Shown here: piece after piece, positions 1-8,616 of the stretch
How the letters are laid out: each line of letters begins with the position of its first letter
Numbering within the stretch: position 1 is the stretch's first letter
Origin: Alphaproteobacteria bacterium
Lineage (GTDB): Bacteria > Pseudomonadota > Alphaproteobacteria > UBA9219
NCBI GenBank assembly: GCA_028690155.1
Contig: JAQVBU010000002.1
Coordinates: 147,282 to 211,281 of the forward strand
DNA: 64,000 nucleotides
Reading direction: 5' to 3'
Program-made: the position numbers and the translations under genes
The notes under the pieces: generated by a model
Told to the model about the DNA's origin: nothing
Seen by the model: the letters and a program-made list of their open reading frames with translations, nothing else
Database searches by the model: none

Positions 1-179
1 TCTTCCCCCGCAAGGTCAGAAAATCACTTATTTTTGACTAGAAACAATTTATCATGTTGTAACTCCTTATAAGATGCTGATAAGGAAAGATTTGGTAAAC
101 TATTTTTACGTAGGATCCAAAAAACTAAGGTTTCGGCCCCAGTTTCTTTGGACAGACATGAGACAAGAGAAGAGTTTTT

Positions 180-875
180 ATGAGCACGATAACAAGAGAG
201 CACAATCCCACAAAAGAAGAATTGAAGTTCTATTTCGAAGAGGCTTTCCAAATCGGAGGAGACATTCTCGGAACGCTTAACCGATTCGGCATACAACCGC
301 TTTCCGACATCCCACTTTACACGAAACGCATTCAGCCTGAGTATCCGCAGGGCTGCTTCAACGGCGGAATCGCGCTTCTTGTCCGTGATGACGGAATCCC
401 CGTGAAAATTTTTACGGCTCTCGGCGCCCTGCCTCTTACCAACGCACTTGCCATTTCCGTTCCGGCAAAAACGCGGAAGGAAAGGTTTTCGTTTCAAGGG
501 TTGACGGACGACATGGCGGCCATAACGCAAAAAAAGGCCGCCGCTTTCGAGGCTTTGAAGGCAACGCTGGAGCTTGGCAAAGCGATTCCTCTTCCGTCGG
601 ATACCCCATTTTTGAGTAAAGGGTACGCTCTTTATTCAATAGGAAAGAATCCTGTGACCGGAACGGCGCTTCCCACATACGACTACTCTGAAAGCTCATA
701 TGGAAATCTTCCGTATGGGGAAATCATCGCGCTTTGGGACAAGGTTAAACCGTCGAACGCCGAACATAACCAAACACGGCTCGATGCCATCCGCGCCAAC
801 GTGCGTGGAGAAGCGCCGACGGAACCGGCAGGACACGTTGCAACAAAGATCAGGCCTGCCGCGACGCCTTCTTGA
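180..875 (+). CDS. Hypothetical protein (orphan), 231 aa
   Basis: I do not recognise this family. The ATG is preceded by a purine-rich AGAGAAGAG stretch about 5-8 bases upstream, which supports the start. The protein shows no signal peptide or clear membrane helix. It has an acidic, helical-looking N-terminus, a hydrophobic middle part (around residues 60-95) and a Pro/Ala-rich tail. A strong intrinsic terminator follows 10 bases after the stop, so it is probably a single-gene unit. Codon use looks like that of neighbouring genes. No function is proposed; it could be lineage-specific or a secreted/effector-like protein, but nothing in the sequence proves that. Confidence 0.75.
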   Translation: MSTITREHNPTKEELKFYFEEAFQIGGDILGTLNRFGIQPLSDIPLYTKRIQPEYPQGCFNGGIALLVRDDGIPVKIFTALGALPLTNALAISVPAKTRKERFSFQGLTDDMAAITQKKAAAFEALKATLELGKAIPLPSDTPFLSKGYALYSIGKNPVTGTALPTYDYSESSYGNLPYGEIIALWDKVKPSNAEHNQTRLDAIRANVRGEAPTEPAGHVATKIRPAATPS

Positions 876-884
876 TAACCGCAC

Positions 885-912
885 AAAAAAGCCCCCTTGC
901 GGGGGCTTTTTT
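885..912 (+). terminator. Rho-independent terminator
   Basis: A near-perfect inverted repeat: an A run, GCCCCC, a TTGC loop, GGGGGC, then a run of six T. It lies directly after the orphan gene ending at 875 and should end its transcript. The flanking A and T runs make it potentially bidirectional. Confidence 0.9.
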
Positions 913-914
913 CA

Positions 915-944
915 TGGTGGTGGGGGCAGGACTAAGTTCGAACC
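915..944 (-). other. Possible remnant of a tRNA 3' end
   Basis: Read on the minus strand, this stretch has the look of a tRNA T-arm and acceptor end: GGTTCGAA followed by TGCCCCCACCACCA. Beyond it no anticodon arm or D arm can be folded, so it is not a working tRNA. It may be a scar of integration at a tRNA gene, or a chance match. The short reading frame that crosses it is the kind of spurious ORF such remnants make. Confidence 0.3.
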
Positions 945-1072
945 AGAAAATGCTTCAAGAACTCACCGAATGGGGCGCGATACTCGGAAAAATAAATCTG
1001 TTACAAGCCACGCCAATTTTTGAAGCCAAAGTCCATCATTTTTGCGTTGGTTAATTTGTTAATCTTTTGGGG

Positions 1073-1810
1073 TCACTTACCAGCGCACGTATAACCGCCA
1101 TCGACCAGCAATGTTTGCCCTGTAATAAAGCTTGCGTCACGACTGGCAAGAAACATGATGGCATGAGCGATTTCCTCTGGCGTCCCCGTTCGACCGAGCA
1201 ACGCACTTCTTGCCTGGGTCCAGACAGCCTCATTCCAACTTCTTGACATGTCTGTCTCAATAAAACCTGGCGCAACGGCATTGACGGCAACTTTTGGCGC
1301 AAATTCCTTCGCAAGAGCTTCCGTCAAATTGACGATTGCAGCTTTGGAAATAGAATAGGCGACGCCACGCGGCGCCGATGTCGGAGACAACCCTCGCAAA
1401 GACGAGATCGTTACAATTCTTCCGCCATGTTCCTGCCCAAGCATGAGGGGGATGGCGGTCTGACAAGCATAAATGGTCCCCAGCACATTGATTTGATATT
1501 CATCCTGCCAGTCTTCCTCTTTCATCTCTAAAAAAGGCTTTGGCTTCACGATGCCCGCACAACAGACAAGCGCATCCAGTCGTCCCAACTGTTCATACGT
1601 TTTTTCTATCGCCTTTGATAAAGCCTTTTTATCCGATACATCCGCGACAACCTTGGGAGATTGAAGTTCATCGGCCAATGCGCTAAGAGCAGGAGAATCT
1701 TCTCTTCCATGTAACACAGGAAGCCACCCCAGCTTTTTGGCCAGTTTCGCTGCTCCGGCACCAAGCCCCCTTGACGAACCCGTTATAAAGATGACGCGTT
1801 CTGTGTTCAT
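1073..1810 (-). CDS. Short-chain dehydrogenase/reductase (FabG-like)
   Basis: A classical SDR oxidoreductase that should use NAD(P)H on an unknown carbonyl or alcohol substrate. Visible motifs are the cofactor-binding TGSSRGLG near the N-terminus, NAG-like CCAG in the middle, a serine in the TISS segment, the catalytic YxxxK in YSISK, and a C-terminal FITGQTLLVDGGY typical of FabG relatives. Length (about 245 aa) is normal. I chose the ATG at 1810 because AGGAAGG lies 8 bases before it; a TTG two codons upstream is also possible. It stands alone, not beside fatty-acid genes, so it is not necessarily the FabG of fatty-acid synthesis. Confidence 0.9.
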   Translation of the reverse strand: MNTERVIFITGSSRGLGAGAAKLAKKLGWLPVLHGREDSPALSALADELQSPKVVADVSDKKALSKAIEKTYEQLGRLDALVCCAGIVKPKPFLEMKEEDWQDEYQINVLGTIYACQTAIPLMLGQEHGGRIVTISSLRGLSPTSAPRGVAYSISKAAIVNLTEALAKEFAPKVAVNAVAPGFIETDMSRSWNEAVWTQARSALLGRTGTPEEIAHAIMFLASRDASFITGQTLLVDGGYTCAGK

Positions 1811-1837
1811 CCTCAAAACCTTCCTGATAAGTTTTCT

Positions 1838-2107
1838 TTATTTTGCCGCATCAACGAACGCCTGCAACGCACGATCAATCCGCGTTTGCCAACCAGCGCC
1901 CTTTTCTTTGAAAAAGGAAAGCACCTCTGGCGATAAGCGGATGGAAACAGCCTGCTTCTTCGGCTCTCCGGCTCGCGCTCTTCTACGGCTGTAGGCCGCA
2001 AGTTCGGGAAAAGCTTCTTTGAGTGGTCTGGCGTGAGAAAAATCATCCCGTGTCAAAGAACGAACCTCGCCGGATTTATTCGTCAATGGCTTGCGTTTTC
2101 CACTCAT
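1838..2107 (-). CDS. brnA: BrnA-family antitoxin
   Basis: Antitoxin of the type II BrnTA toxin-antitoxin family. It would bind the BrnT RNase toxin and repress the operon as a ribbon-helix-helix DNA-binding protein. The C-terminal half shows the typical KKQAVSIRLSPEVLSFFK segment followed by GWQTRIDRALQAFV, which is the RHH fold of the family. The start (MSGKRKP) lies inside the 3' end of the toxin gene, the usual translational coupling of brnT-brnA. Length of 89 aa fits. The partner toxin gene upstream is broken, so this antitoxin appears to be an orphan kept after toxin loss. Confidence 0.85.
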   Translation of the reverse strand: MSGKRKPLTNKSGEVRSLTRDDFSHARPLKEAFPELAAYSRRRARAGEPKKQAVSIRLSPEVLSFFKEKGAGWQTRIDRALQAFVDAAK

Positions 2108-2326
2108 AATGTCGAACCTCCCTTGCGTTAGCTTTGCGAAGACTGATGACGCGGATACCGCCGGGAATAGGCTTAAAACACAAAATATGCGGCGTTCGCC
2201 GTAATCTTTGCGCGTATCTTCTTCGAAAAGGGCCGTCGAAAAATCCATTTCCTTTGCGATATCGAAAGGTAGGTTCCTTTCGCACGCATTCTTTTAACTT
2301 TTGTTTTCGTCCCATTCAAAGATCAT
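2076..2326 (-). pseudogene. brnT: Degenerate BrnT toxin gene
   Basis: Conceptual translation from ATG at 2326 gives MIFEWDENKS, the typical BrnT start, and then a TAA stop at 2294-2296. The same frame continues after the stop with EMDFSTALFEEDTRKDYGE, the conserved BrnT core. The C-terminal part, GGIRVISLRKANAREVRHYE, is found in a different frame. The gene therefore carries a nonsense codon and a frameshift and should make no RNase. It overlaps the brnA start, as in intact systems. A sequencing error could explain one lesion but hardly both. Confidence 0.85.
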
Positions 2327-2491
2327 GGGCTTAAGTATATACATAAACCGCTAATAATCAAGACGCGTTTTTGAATTCTGAGTGACTGATGAAAGAGACG
2401 AAGCTCTAATAGTGCCGAGATGTTCAAAAATGGATTTTTTCGAACCGCTTTAACGTCTTGTCTTTCGGTATTTTTTAGGCAGTTTGTTTGA

Positions 2492-2508
2492 CCCCTGCTT
2501 TGCAGGGG
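2492..2508 (-). terminator. Hairpin after tRNA-Tyr
   Basis: CCCCTGC, loop, GCAGGGG form a perfect 7-bp stem immediately downstream (on the minus strand) of the tRNA-Tyr CCA end. The T run that should follow is weak, so termination or 3' processing is an inference. Confidence 0.5.
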
Positions 2509-2594
2509 TGGTGGACAGGGTAGGATTCGAACCTACGTACTCGTGAGAGGGCAGATTTACAGTCTGCTGCCATTAACCACTCGGCCACCTGTCC
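2509..2594 (-). tRNA. tRNA-Tyr (anticodon GTA)
   Basis: The minus strand reads GGACAGGTGGCCGAGTGG at the 5' end, an anticodon loop CTGTAAA with anticodon GTA, a long class II variable arm, GGTTCGAATCC in the T arm, and an encoded CCA. The 86-nt length fits tRNA-Tyr. Confidence 0.97.
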
Positions 2595-2771
2595 TTCGGT
2601 CGTCGGAGAGGGGAAGTAACGGGTTTTAAGGCTTTTTGTCAATCCTTTCCTTATGTTTTTTGGCCATAATAGCCTTTTTGCTGCCCAAAAATTATAAACG
2701 CGCAAATCTCTTGCTTTCCGCGCGTTCCGTGTCAAAAAAGCCCCTCGGTGCCCATGTAAGGAAATCGTTCG

Positions 2772-3641
2772 ATGAAAAAAAATAAGCCGTCCAAAAATCG
2801 GATGCTTTTGAAACCTTCCGCCGGAGGAAAGCCGCCATGTTTTCATCCGCACAAAAAGGAATCCTTGCGTACGGACGCACCGCCGCCCCCTGCGGGCAAC
2901 GCTCTACGTTTGTGGGGTTTGCACGCCGCGCGCGCGGCGTTTTTGAATCCGAAACGCAAAGTTACACGCCTATGGCTGACCGAAGCCGGACATAAACTTT
3001 TCGAACCCACTCAACGCGAAGCAAAAGACGCTCTTCTAAAACGTCCCGACGCAAAAAAAATGGCACGGAAAGACATGGACGATTTGCTTCCGCCCGACAG
3101 CGTCCATCAAGGCATCGTCATCGAAACCCTTCCCCTGCCCGACCCGTCATTAAACGATCTTTTTGTGTCCGAAAACGCGCCCTCGGTTATCCTTCTTTTG
3201 GACCAAGTCACCGATCCGCACAATGTTGGCGCCATTTTGCGTTCGGCCTCGGCCTTCGGCGCAAACGCCGTGGTCATAACGGAACGGAACGCCCCAGCGG
3301 CGACGGGCGTCGTGGCCAAAACGGCCTCCGGCGCGCTCGACGTCGTGCCGTTGATTCATGTCGTCAACTTATCGCGTGCGCTGGATGCGTTACGCGATGC
3401 CGGGTATTGGTGTGTGGGCCTTGCCGAAGAAGGCAAGGAAGATCTCAGTGCCCTTGACCTTTCAGGAAAAACGGCGCTTGTGCTTGGCTCGGAAGGCGAA
3501 GGATTGCGCCAGCTCACGCGGAAAAAATGCGACGTACTCGCCCGCCTCCCAACCCAAGGGCCTATCGGAAGTCTGAATGTTTCGAACGCGGCGGCCGTGG
3601 CGCTTTACGAAGTCCGCCGCCAGATGACAAAGGCTATTTAG
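2772..3641 (+). CDS. rlmB: 23S rRNA (guanosine-2'-O-)-methyltransferase, SpoU/TrmH family (RlmB)
   Basis: A SPOUT-class 2'-O-methyltransferase that should methylate a guanosine of 23S rRNA (G2251 in E. coli) using SAM. A basic N-terminal extension (residues 1-40) is followed by the substrate-binding domain (WGLHAARAAFLNP) and the catalytic domain with LDQVTDPHNVGAILRSA (motif 1), LVLGSEGEGL (motif 2) and GSLNVSNAAAVALYE (motif 3), the trefoil-knot SAM site. Residue content and order are typical of RlmB. It is transcribed away from tRNA-Tyr and ends 8 bases inside the convergent xerC gene. Confidence 0.93.
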   Translation: MKKNKPSKNRMLLKPSAGGKPPCFHPHKKESLRTDAPPPPAGNALRLWGLHAARAAFLNPKRKVTRLWLTEAGHKLFEPTQREAKDALLKRPDAKKMARKDMDDLLPPDSVHQGIVIETLPLPDPSLNDLFVSENAPSVILLLDQVTDPHNVGAILRSASAFGANAVVITERNAPAATGVVAKTASGALDVVPLIHVVNLSRALDALRDAGYWCVGLAEEGKEDLSALDLSGKTALVLGSEGEGLRQLTRKKCDVLARLPTQGPIGSLNVSNAAAVALYEVRRQMTKAI

Positions 3642-4575
3642 CTCTGGGATGCGCCGCCCGATACACAGCCGAAAGCTGTTGAACGTCAACTTTCGTGTAA
3701 AGCTGGGTCGTCGAGAGTGAGCTGTGACCAAGAAGCTCTTGCAAACTTCGCAAATCGACCCCCGAAGCCAAAAGATGCGTCGCAAAGCTATGACGAAGCG
3801 CATGCGGCGTTACCGTATCGGGCAATCCGAGACGAAGGCGCAACGCGCGCAGATTCCGTTCGGCCACCGCGGGGTTCAGCTTGCCTCCACGCGCGCCAAC
3901 AAAAAGGGACGGTCTATCCTCTAACGCATAAGGGCAAAGATCGACATAGCGTTCGATCAGCGACCGAACGACAGGCAAAAGAGGCACGTTGCGTTGTTTG
4001 TTTCCTTTTCCCGTTACCGTAATCCGGCTTGCGCGCACGACATCGTCCGCGCGAAGGGAAAGGGCTTCGCCCAAACGCAATCCCGCGCCGTAAAGCAACG
4101 CAAAAAGCGCTTCGTCCCGCGCGCCGATCCAGCGATCATCACGAAGGTCCGCCGCCCCCGCAACAATGTCTTTGGCTTCAGCTTCGCTGACGGGCCGAGG
4201 CAGCCGCCGTCCAATCTTAGGAAGCTTTATTAAATCGACGGCGGGGTTATAAAGCTTGCCGTTTCGATCGAGCCAATGGAAAAAATTGCGCACGCCGGCC
4301 ACGGCGCGGGCGCGCGAGGAAGCGCCAATCTCATTGGCCGCACAATGAGAAAGCCACGCGCGAAAATCCGTTAACGTCAAGGAGGCAAGCATCGCAAACG
4401 AAACCACATCGCCGCGATGCTCATTAAGAAAAAGGAACAAGCCCTGAAGATCGAAGCCGTAAGCCTCAACCGTGTTCGACGCAAGCCGCTTTTCGTCACG
4501 AAGCCAGCCGCGCCAACACGTCAAGGCGTCACAAACGTCCGCGGCAAGCGGAAGGCTGCTAATATCGTCGGTCAA
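3634..4575 (-). CDS. xerC: Tyrosine recombinase XerC
   Basis: Site-specific recombinase that resolves chromosome dimers at dif together with XerD at the division septum. The N-terminal SAM-like DNA-binding domain covers about residues 15-110. The catalytic domain shows the conserved Arg in YGAGLRLGEAL, Lys in TGKGNKQR, the HxxR box HALRHSFATHLL, the second His in LLGHSSLSTT and the nucleophile Tyr in QLYTKV. The 313-aa length and the lack of an extra arm-binding domain fit a chromosomal XerC rather than a phage integrase. It overlaps rlmB tail to tail and lies downstream of the aldolase gene on the same strand. Confidence 0.9.
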   Translation of the reverse strand: MTDDISSLPLAADVCDALTCWRGWLRDEKRLASNTVEAYGFDLQGLFLFLNEHRGDVVSFAMLASLTLTDFRAWLSHCAANEIGASSRARAVAGVRNFFHWLDRNGKLYNPAVDLIKLPKIGRRLPRPVSEAEAKDIVAGAADLRDDRWIGARDEALFALLYGAGLRLGEALSLRADDVVRASRITVTGKGNKQRNVPLLPVVRSLIERYVDLCPYALEDRPSLFVGARGGKLNPAVAERNLRALRLRLGLPDTVTPHALRHSFATHLLASGVDLRSLQELLGHSSLSTTQLYTKVDVQQLSAVYRAAHPRAK

Positions 4576-4601
4576 GCGACGCTCCTGCCCCCTTTACGAA
4601 G

Positions 4602-5264
4602 TCAACCAAGAATCTTCTGGCCGGACTTTTGCCAATCGGCAATGAATTGAGCCAACCCCTTATCGGTCAACGGGTGATCAAAAAGTTGACGAATGACTTT
4701 AGGCGGTATGGTTGCGACATGCGCGCCGACCAAAGCCGCCTGAACGACATGTTGAGGACTGCGCACCGAAGCCACAAGAACCTGGGTCTCAAACTGAGGG
4801 TAATTGGCGTAGATCTGGCAAATTTCCGAGATCAAATCCATGCCGCGCGCGCCAATATCATCCAAACGTCCGACAAAGGGGGAAACAAACGCGGCACCGG
4901 CCTTGGCGGCCAAAATGGCTTGGGCGGCCGAAAAGCAAAGCGTCACGTTAACCATAGCCCCCTGATCCGCCAACTGGCGGCAAACTTTAAGCCCTGCAGG
5001 GGTCAAAGGAACCTTAACCGCAATATTTTTGGCCAACTTGGCAAGGAACTTAGCCTCTTCCAGCATAGGCTCATATTCCGTCGCCGCCACTTCGGCGCTG
5101 ACGGGGCCGGGAACGATGGCCGCGATTTCCTTAATCAATTCGACAAAGTTGGCATGACCCGACTTGGCGACAAGAGAAGGATTTGTCGTCACACCGTCTA
5201 ACAATCCGGTTGCGGCAAGCTCCTTAATTTCCTTAAGATCAGCCGTATCGACAAAGAATTTCAT
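4602..5264 (-). CDS. Fructose-6-phosphate aldolase / small transaldolase
   Basis: A member of the short transaldolase family (about 220 aa) that either interconverts pentose-phosphate sugars or cleaves fructose-6-phosphate. Motifs include [15 protein letters not shown] at the N-terminus, [11 protein letters not shown], the Schiff-base lysine in NIAVKVPLT, and [14 protein letters not shown] chose the ATG at 5264, which begins this conserved start and has AAAGGG upstream; the longer frame adds nine unconserved residues. The gene sits 26 bases before xerC on the same strand, so the two may share a transcript, and is divergent from priA. The family name tal or fsa cannot be decided by eye. Confidence 0.9.
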   Translation of the reverse strand: MKFFVDTADLKEIKELAATGLLDGVTTNPSLVAKSGHANFVELIKEIAAIVPGPVSAEVAATEYEPMLEEAKFLAKLAKNIAVKVPLTPAGLKVCRQLADQGAMVNVTLCFSAAQAILAAKAGAAFVSPFVGRLDDIGARGMDLISEICQIYANYPQFETQVLVASVRSPQHVVQAALVGAHVATIPPKVIRQLFDHPLTDKGLAQFIADWQKSGQKILG

Positions 5265-5309
5265 GGTAAACACCCTTTGGTCAAAGAACATCTTTCCCGT
5301 TTATAGCCC

Positions 5310-7307
5310 ATGCCGACTTCTTCCGCCACACCTATCAAAACAATCAGCGTGTTGCTGTCTGCTCCTTTGGATAAGCCTTACGACTACAGCCTTTCCAAGG
5401 AGATGGACGCAACACCCGGCGCTTTTGTCGAGGTCCCCTTTGGGGCGCGAACGGCCATAGGAGTCGTATGGGGAAAAGGCCAAGGCAACATCCCCCAAAA
5501 GAAGCTTAAAAGCGTTATTCGTTTCTTGTCCATCCCCCCGGTTCCCGAAACAAGCCTTCGCTTTGTCGATTGGGTATCGGCATATACGCTCGCGCCCAAG
5601 GGAGCGGTTCTTAAAATGCTGTTTGGAAATCCGAAGTTTTTGGAGCCGAAGAAAAAAGACCGTTACGAAGCCCCTTTCTTCGACCCTGATTATAATCAAC
5701 CGATCCTGAACCAAGAACAAAAAAACGCCGCCGCCGTTTTAATCGACAACGTCAACGCGCAACGATACGCCGCCGTTCTTCTGGACGGTGTGACGGGATC
5801 GGGCAAAACAGAAGTCTTTTGCGAAGCCATTGCTCAATGTCTGAGGCAAGGTCGGCAAGCGCTTGTCCTGCTGCCGGAAATCGCCATGACCGCCGCATTA
5901 ATCGATCGCTTTACCGAACGGTTCGGCCACAAGCCCGTTCTGTGGCATTCCGGACTGACGGAAAAGCAACGCCGTCTTCACTGGCAAGCGATCGCGCATG
6001 GAAAAGCCCTTTTTATTTTGGGCGCGCGTTCGGCGCTTTTCCTGCCCTATCCCGATCTCGGGCTGATCGTGGTGGATGAAGAGCACGAAGCCGCCTACAA
6101 ACAAGAGGAAGGCACAATCTATCATGGCCGCGACATGGCCGTTGTCCGGGCCCATGTCGGCAATATCCCCATCGTGCTCTCCAGCGCCACGCCGTCTCTG
6201 GAAACGCTGGAAAACGTCCGGCAAGGCAAATATGGCCACGTTATCCTACCCCAACGCTACGGCACAGCGGCCATGCCGTCGGTTGAGCTTGTGGACATGC
6301 GCGCGCACAAACTGTCGGCGCAAGAGTTTATAAGTCCGCCTCTTCTCAAAGCCCTCGAAGACGCGCTCGAAAAGAAACAACAGGCCATGCTGTTTTTAAA
6401 CCGACGGGGCTATGCGCCGCTCACGCTGTGCCGGGCCTGCGGCCACCGTTTGGAATGCCCGCGCTGCACGGCGTGGCTGACCGAACACAAAGCATCGGGA
6501 CGCCTGCACTGCCACCATTGCGACTACAGCATGGCCCTGCCCAAGGTGTGCCCGGTCTGCGGCGCGGAAGGACGGTTCGCGGCCTGCGGCCCCGGAGTCG
6601 AGCGCATTGCCGAGGAAGTGAAAGAACGCCTTCCCGACGCGCGCGCCGCCATCATGGCCAGCGACACGCTCGACGACCCCAAAGCCGCGCAGGAACTTGT
6701 CGATAAAATGAACGCGCACGAAATCGATATCCTGATCGGCACGCAAATCATGGCCAAAGGCTATCACTTTCCGAGATTAACGCTGGTGGGCGTGATCGAC
6801 GGCGATCTGGGGCTGGCCGGAGGCGACCCGCGCGCGTCCGAACGAACGTTCCAGCTTCTGCAACAAATGGCGGGCCGAAGCGGGCGCGGCGAGGATAAAG
6901 GACACGTCTTTTTGCAAACGACGGCACCCGAACATCCGGTCATGAAAGCGATGGTCAAAGGCGACCGCGACGCCTTCATGGCGATCGAACTGAAAGAACG
7001 CCAAGCCTATCGCCTACCGCCGTTCTGGCGCTTGGCGATTCTGACGGTCTCGGGGCTCGACGCGAATCAGGTAATCCGCGCGACGCAAGAGCTGGCGGCC
7101 AAAGCGCCGCGGGATTCGGGCTTGCGCATTCTGGGCCCGGCGCCCGCACCCTTTGCAAAACTGCGCGGCCGCTATCGGCATCGTCTGATGGTTCAAGCGC
7201 CGCGCACCGTGAACGTCTCTCAGGTTGTCAGGGAATGGCTTACCACCGTCAAGCTCCCGCGCAACCTGCGACTGGCTGTGGATATCGATCCGTATAGCTT
7301 CCTGTAA
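5310..7307 (+). CDS. priA: Primosomal protein N', replication restart helicase PriA
   Basis: 3'-5' DNA helicase that reloads the replisome at stalled forks. The N-terminal fork-binding domain (residues about 10-110) is followed by the helicase core with Walker A GVTGSGKTE, the DEEH box (VVDEEHEAAYKQEE) and SATPSLETL. A zinc-binding insertion contains eight cysteines in CRACGH, CPRC, CHHCD and CPVCGA. The C-terminal helicase part has GTQIMAKGYHFP and QMAGRSGRG. At 665 aa it is slightly shorter than E. coli PriA but complete. It is divergent from the aldolase gene and starts 46 bases from it. Confidence 0.96.
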   Translation: MPTSSATPIKTISVLLSAPLDKPYDYSLSKEMDATPGAFVEVPFGARTAIGVVWGKGQGNIPQKKLKSVIRFLSIPPVPETSLRFVDWVSAYTLAPKGAVLKMLFGNPKFLEPKKKDRYEAPFFDPDYNQPILNQEQKNAAAVLIDNVNAQRYAAVLLDGVTGSGKTEVFCEAIAQCLRQGRQALVLLPEIAMTAALIDRFTERFGHKPVLWHSGLTEKQRRLHWQAIAHGKALFILGARSALFLPYPDLGLIVVDEEHEAAYKQEEGTIYHGRDMAVVRAHVGNIPIVLSSATPSLETLENVRQGKYGHVILPQRYGTAAMPSVELVDMRAHKLSAQEFISPPLLKALEDALEKKQQAMLFLNRRGYAPLTLCRACGHRLECPRCTAWLTEHKASGRLHCHHCDYSMALPKVCPVCGAEGRFAACGPGVERIAEEVKERLPDARAAIMASDTLDDPKAAQELVDKMNAHEIDILIGTQIMAKGYHFPRLTLVGVIDGDLGLAGGDPRASERTFQLLQQMAGRSGRGEDKGHVFLQTTAPEHPVMKAMVKGDRDAFMAIELKERQAYRLPPFWRLAILTVSGLDANQVIRATQELAAKAPRDSGLRILGPAPAPFAKLRGRYRHRLMVQAPRTVNVSQVVREWLTTVKLPRNLRLAVDIDPYSFL

Positions 7308-7328
7308 AAATCTTCAACGTTGATTTTT
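7306..7328. terminator. Bidirectional terminator between convergent genes
   Basis: AAAAATC and GATTTTT form an AT-rich stem around a CAACGTTG palindrome at the end of priA. It lies between priA and the convergent small gene ending at 7327 and could serve both, though the stem has little GC. Confidence 0.45.
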
Positions 7329-7602
7329 AACAAGAAGAGGGAATAGTCAACGGGGGTACGCCCGCAACCCGTTGAACATGGCTCAAAGAAGTGCCGTTTC
7401 TAAGAGGCAAGCAAACGGTGGTATTCTCCGGCGTTCTTGCCTGAACGACAACAAGACGTCCATCTTCTTCACTTTTAAAAGAACACACTTCAATTTCATT
7501 AAAAGCAAAAATCTTTTCCAAAAGACCAACTTTGTCCCACACTGACGCATCGTTAAACTGTTTATCGATTCCAAATGCGTGCCGAGCATAACTTTTTCCC
7601 AT
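7327..7602 (-). CDS. Small hypothetical protein, 91 aa
   Basis: I do not recognise this protein. A very strong Shine-Dalgarno sequence (AAGGAGGGA) lies about 5 bases before the ATG at 7602, which strongly supports a real gene starting MGKSYARH; a longer frame with an earlier start has no such site. The protein is soluble-looking, mixed alpha/beta, with no signal peptide or membrane helix. It is convergent with priA. It has the character of the other short orphan genes in this window and no function is proposed. Confidence 0.7.
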   Translation of the reverse strand: MGKSYARHAFGIDKQFNDASVWDKVGLLEKIFAFNEIEVCSFKSEEDGRLVVVQARTPENTTVCLPLRNGTSLSHVQRVAGVPPLTIPSSC

Positions 7603-7790
7603 AAGATCCCTCCTTGAAAAAACAAAAGCCCTATAATTTTTGAGGGCAAGGGCAAAAAGATACAGCGCGACTTTTAATTGCGTCAAACACTTCGCCAAGA
7701 AATGAGAAATTTTGTGGTCAATTTTTTGGTAAACACGCACGATTAAGACAAAAATGCAACCTTAGCGGGACTGTTCTGAAAAAACAGAAA

Positions 7791-8432
7791 TCAATAGTTG
7801 CGGATCAAACCGACCAGCTTGCCCTGCACACGCACGCGCGAGGACGCAAAACGCCGGGTTTCGTAATTTTTGTTCGCAGGCTCCAAAGCAATCTGAGCCC
7901 CTTCACGATGAAGATACTTAAGGGTCGCCTCTTGCTCATCAATCAAGGCAACGACAATGGTGCCGTCTTCGGCCGTATCGCAAGAGCGAATGACCACGCG
8001 ATCCCCGTCAAAAATGCCGGCATCGATCATCGAATCGCCAGCAACTTCGAGCGCGTAATGCTCCCCTTTTCCGGAGGAAAGAAGATCGACGGGGATATCG
8101 ATGCTGCGCGACGGATCGCGCAAAGCTTCAATAGGCGTTCCTGCGGCAATACGACCGTACAAAGGCAAACGAGCGCCTTGTACGGCATCCTCGGCGACTT
8201 TTTTATCGCTCTCGGCACCATCAGGAAGACGAAGAATTTCCAACGCACGCGCACGATGCGGCAACCGTTTGATAAACCCGCGCTCTTCAAGGCCGGTGAT
8301 CAGACGGTGAATACCGGATTTTGATTTCAAGCCCAACGCCCGCTTCATCTCATCAAACGAAGGAGGAACACCATCCGCCTCCAACCGGTCGCGAATGAGC
8401 AACAAAAGTTCTTTTTGTTTTCGGGTAAGCAT
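7791..8432 (-). CDS. lexA: SOS repressor LexA
   Basis: Transcriptional repressor of the SOS regulon that cleaves itself when stimulated by RecA filaments. The N-terminal winged helix (residues 1-65) includes [22 protein letters not shown]. The self-cleavage site is A97-G98 in RIAAGTP. The peptidase S24 dyad is S134 (GDSMIDAG) and K172 (ATLKYLH). Length of 213 aa is typical. A perfect GTTC-N7-GTTC box lies 39 bases upstream of the start, so it should regulate itself. Confidence 0.97.
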   Translation of the reverse strand: MLTRKQKELLLLIRDRLEADGVPPSFDEMKRALGLKSKSGIHRLITGLEERGFIKRLPHRARALEILRLPDGAESDKKVAEDAVQGARLPLYGRIAAGTPIEALRDPSRSIDIPVDLLSSGKGEHYALEVAGDSMIDAGIFDGDRVVIRSCDTAEDGTIVVALIDEQEATLKYLHREGAQIALEPANKNYETRRFASSRVRVQGKLVGLIRNY

Positions 8433-8470
8433 GGCGGGAATCCTTAAAGGAAAAAGAACAAAACATGAAT

Positions 8471-8485
8471 GTTCTACTTTGGTTC
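8471..8485 (-). promoter_or_regulatory. LexA operator (SOS box)
   Basis: GTTC, seven bases, GTTC: an exact match to the alphaproteobacterial LexA-binding direct repeat. It lies in the lexA promoter region and between lexA and the divergent small membrane-protein gene at 8617, so it could also affect that gene. Confidence 0.85.
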
Positions 8486-8616
8486 CATTCGCGTGTCAAG
8501 TGCGCCGCTGGAAAACACTTCGCTTATTCATGCTCTTTGCTACAATGAGTTTATTAAAATTTGTCTTTTTCTGTCCTTTGCTTTGACGCCTCTAAAAAAG
8601 GAAAGGAGAAAATTCA

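Noticed and set aside
872..1054. 60-residue frame on the plus strand
   Set aside because: It runs through a terminator and a tRNA-like stretch, the usual origin of a spurious ORF; no ribosome-binding site.
3634..4575. XerC gene as a mobile-element integrase
   Set aside because: No att repeat or cargo beside it; size and motif layout fit the chromosomal dimer-resolution recombinase.
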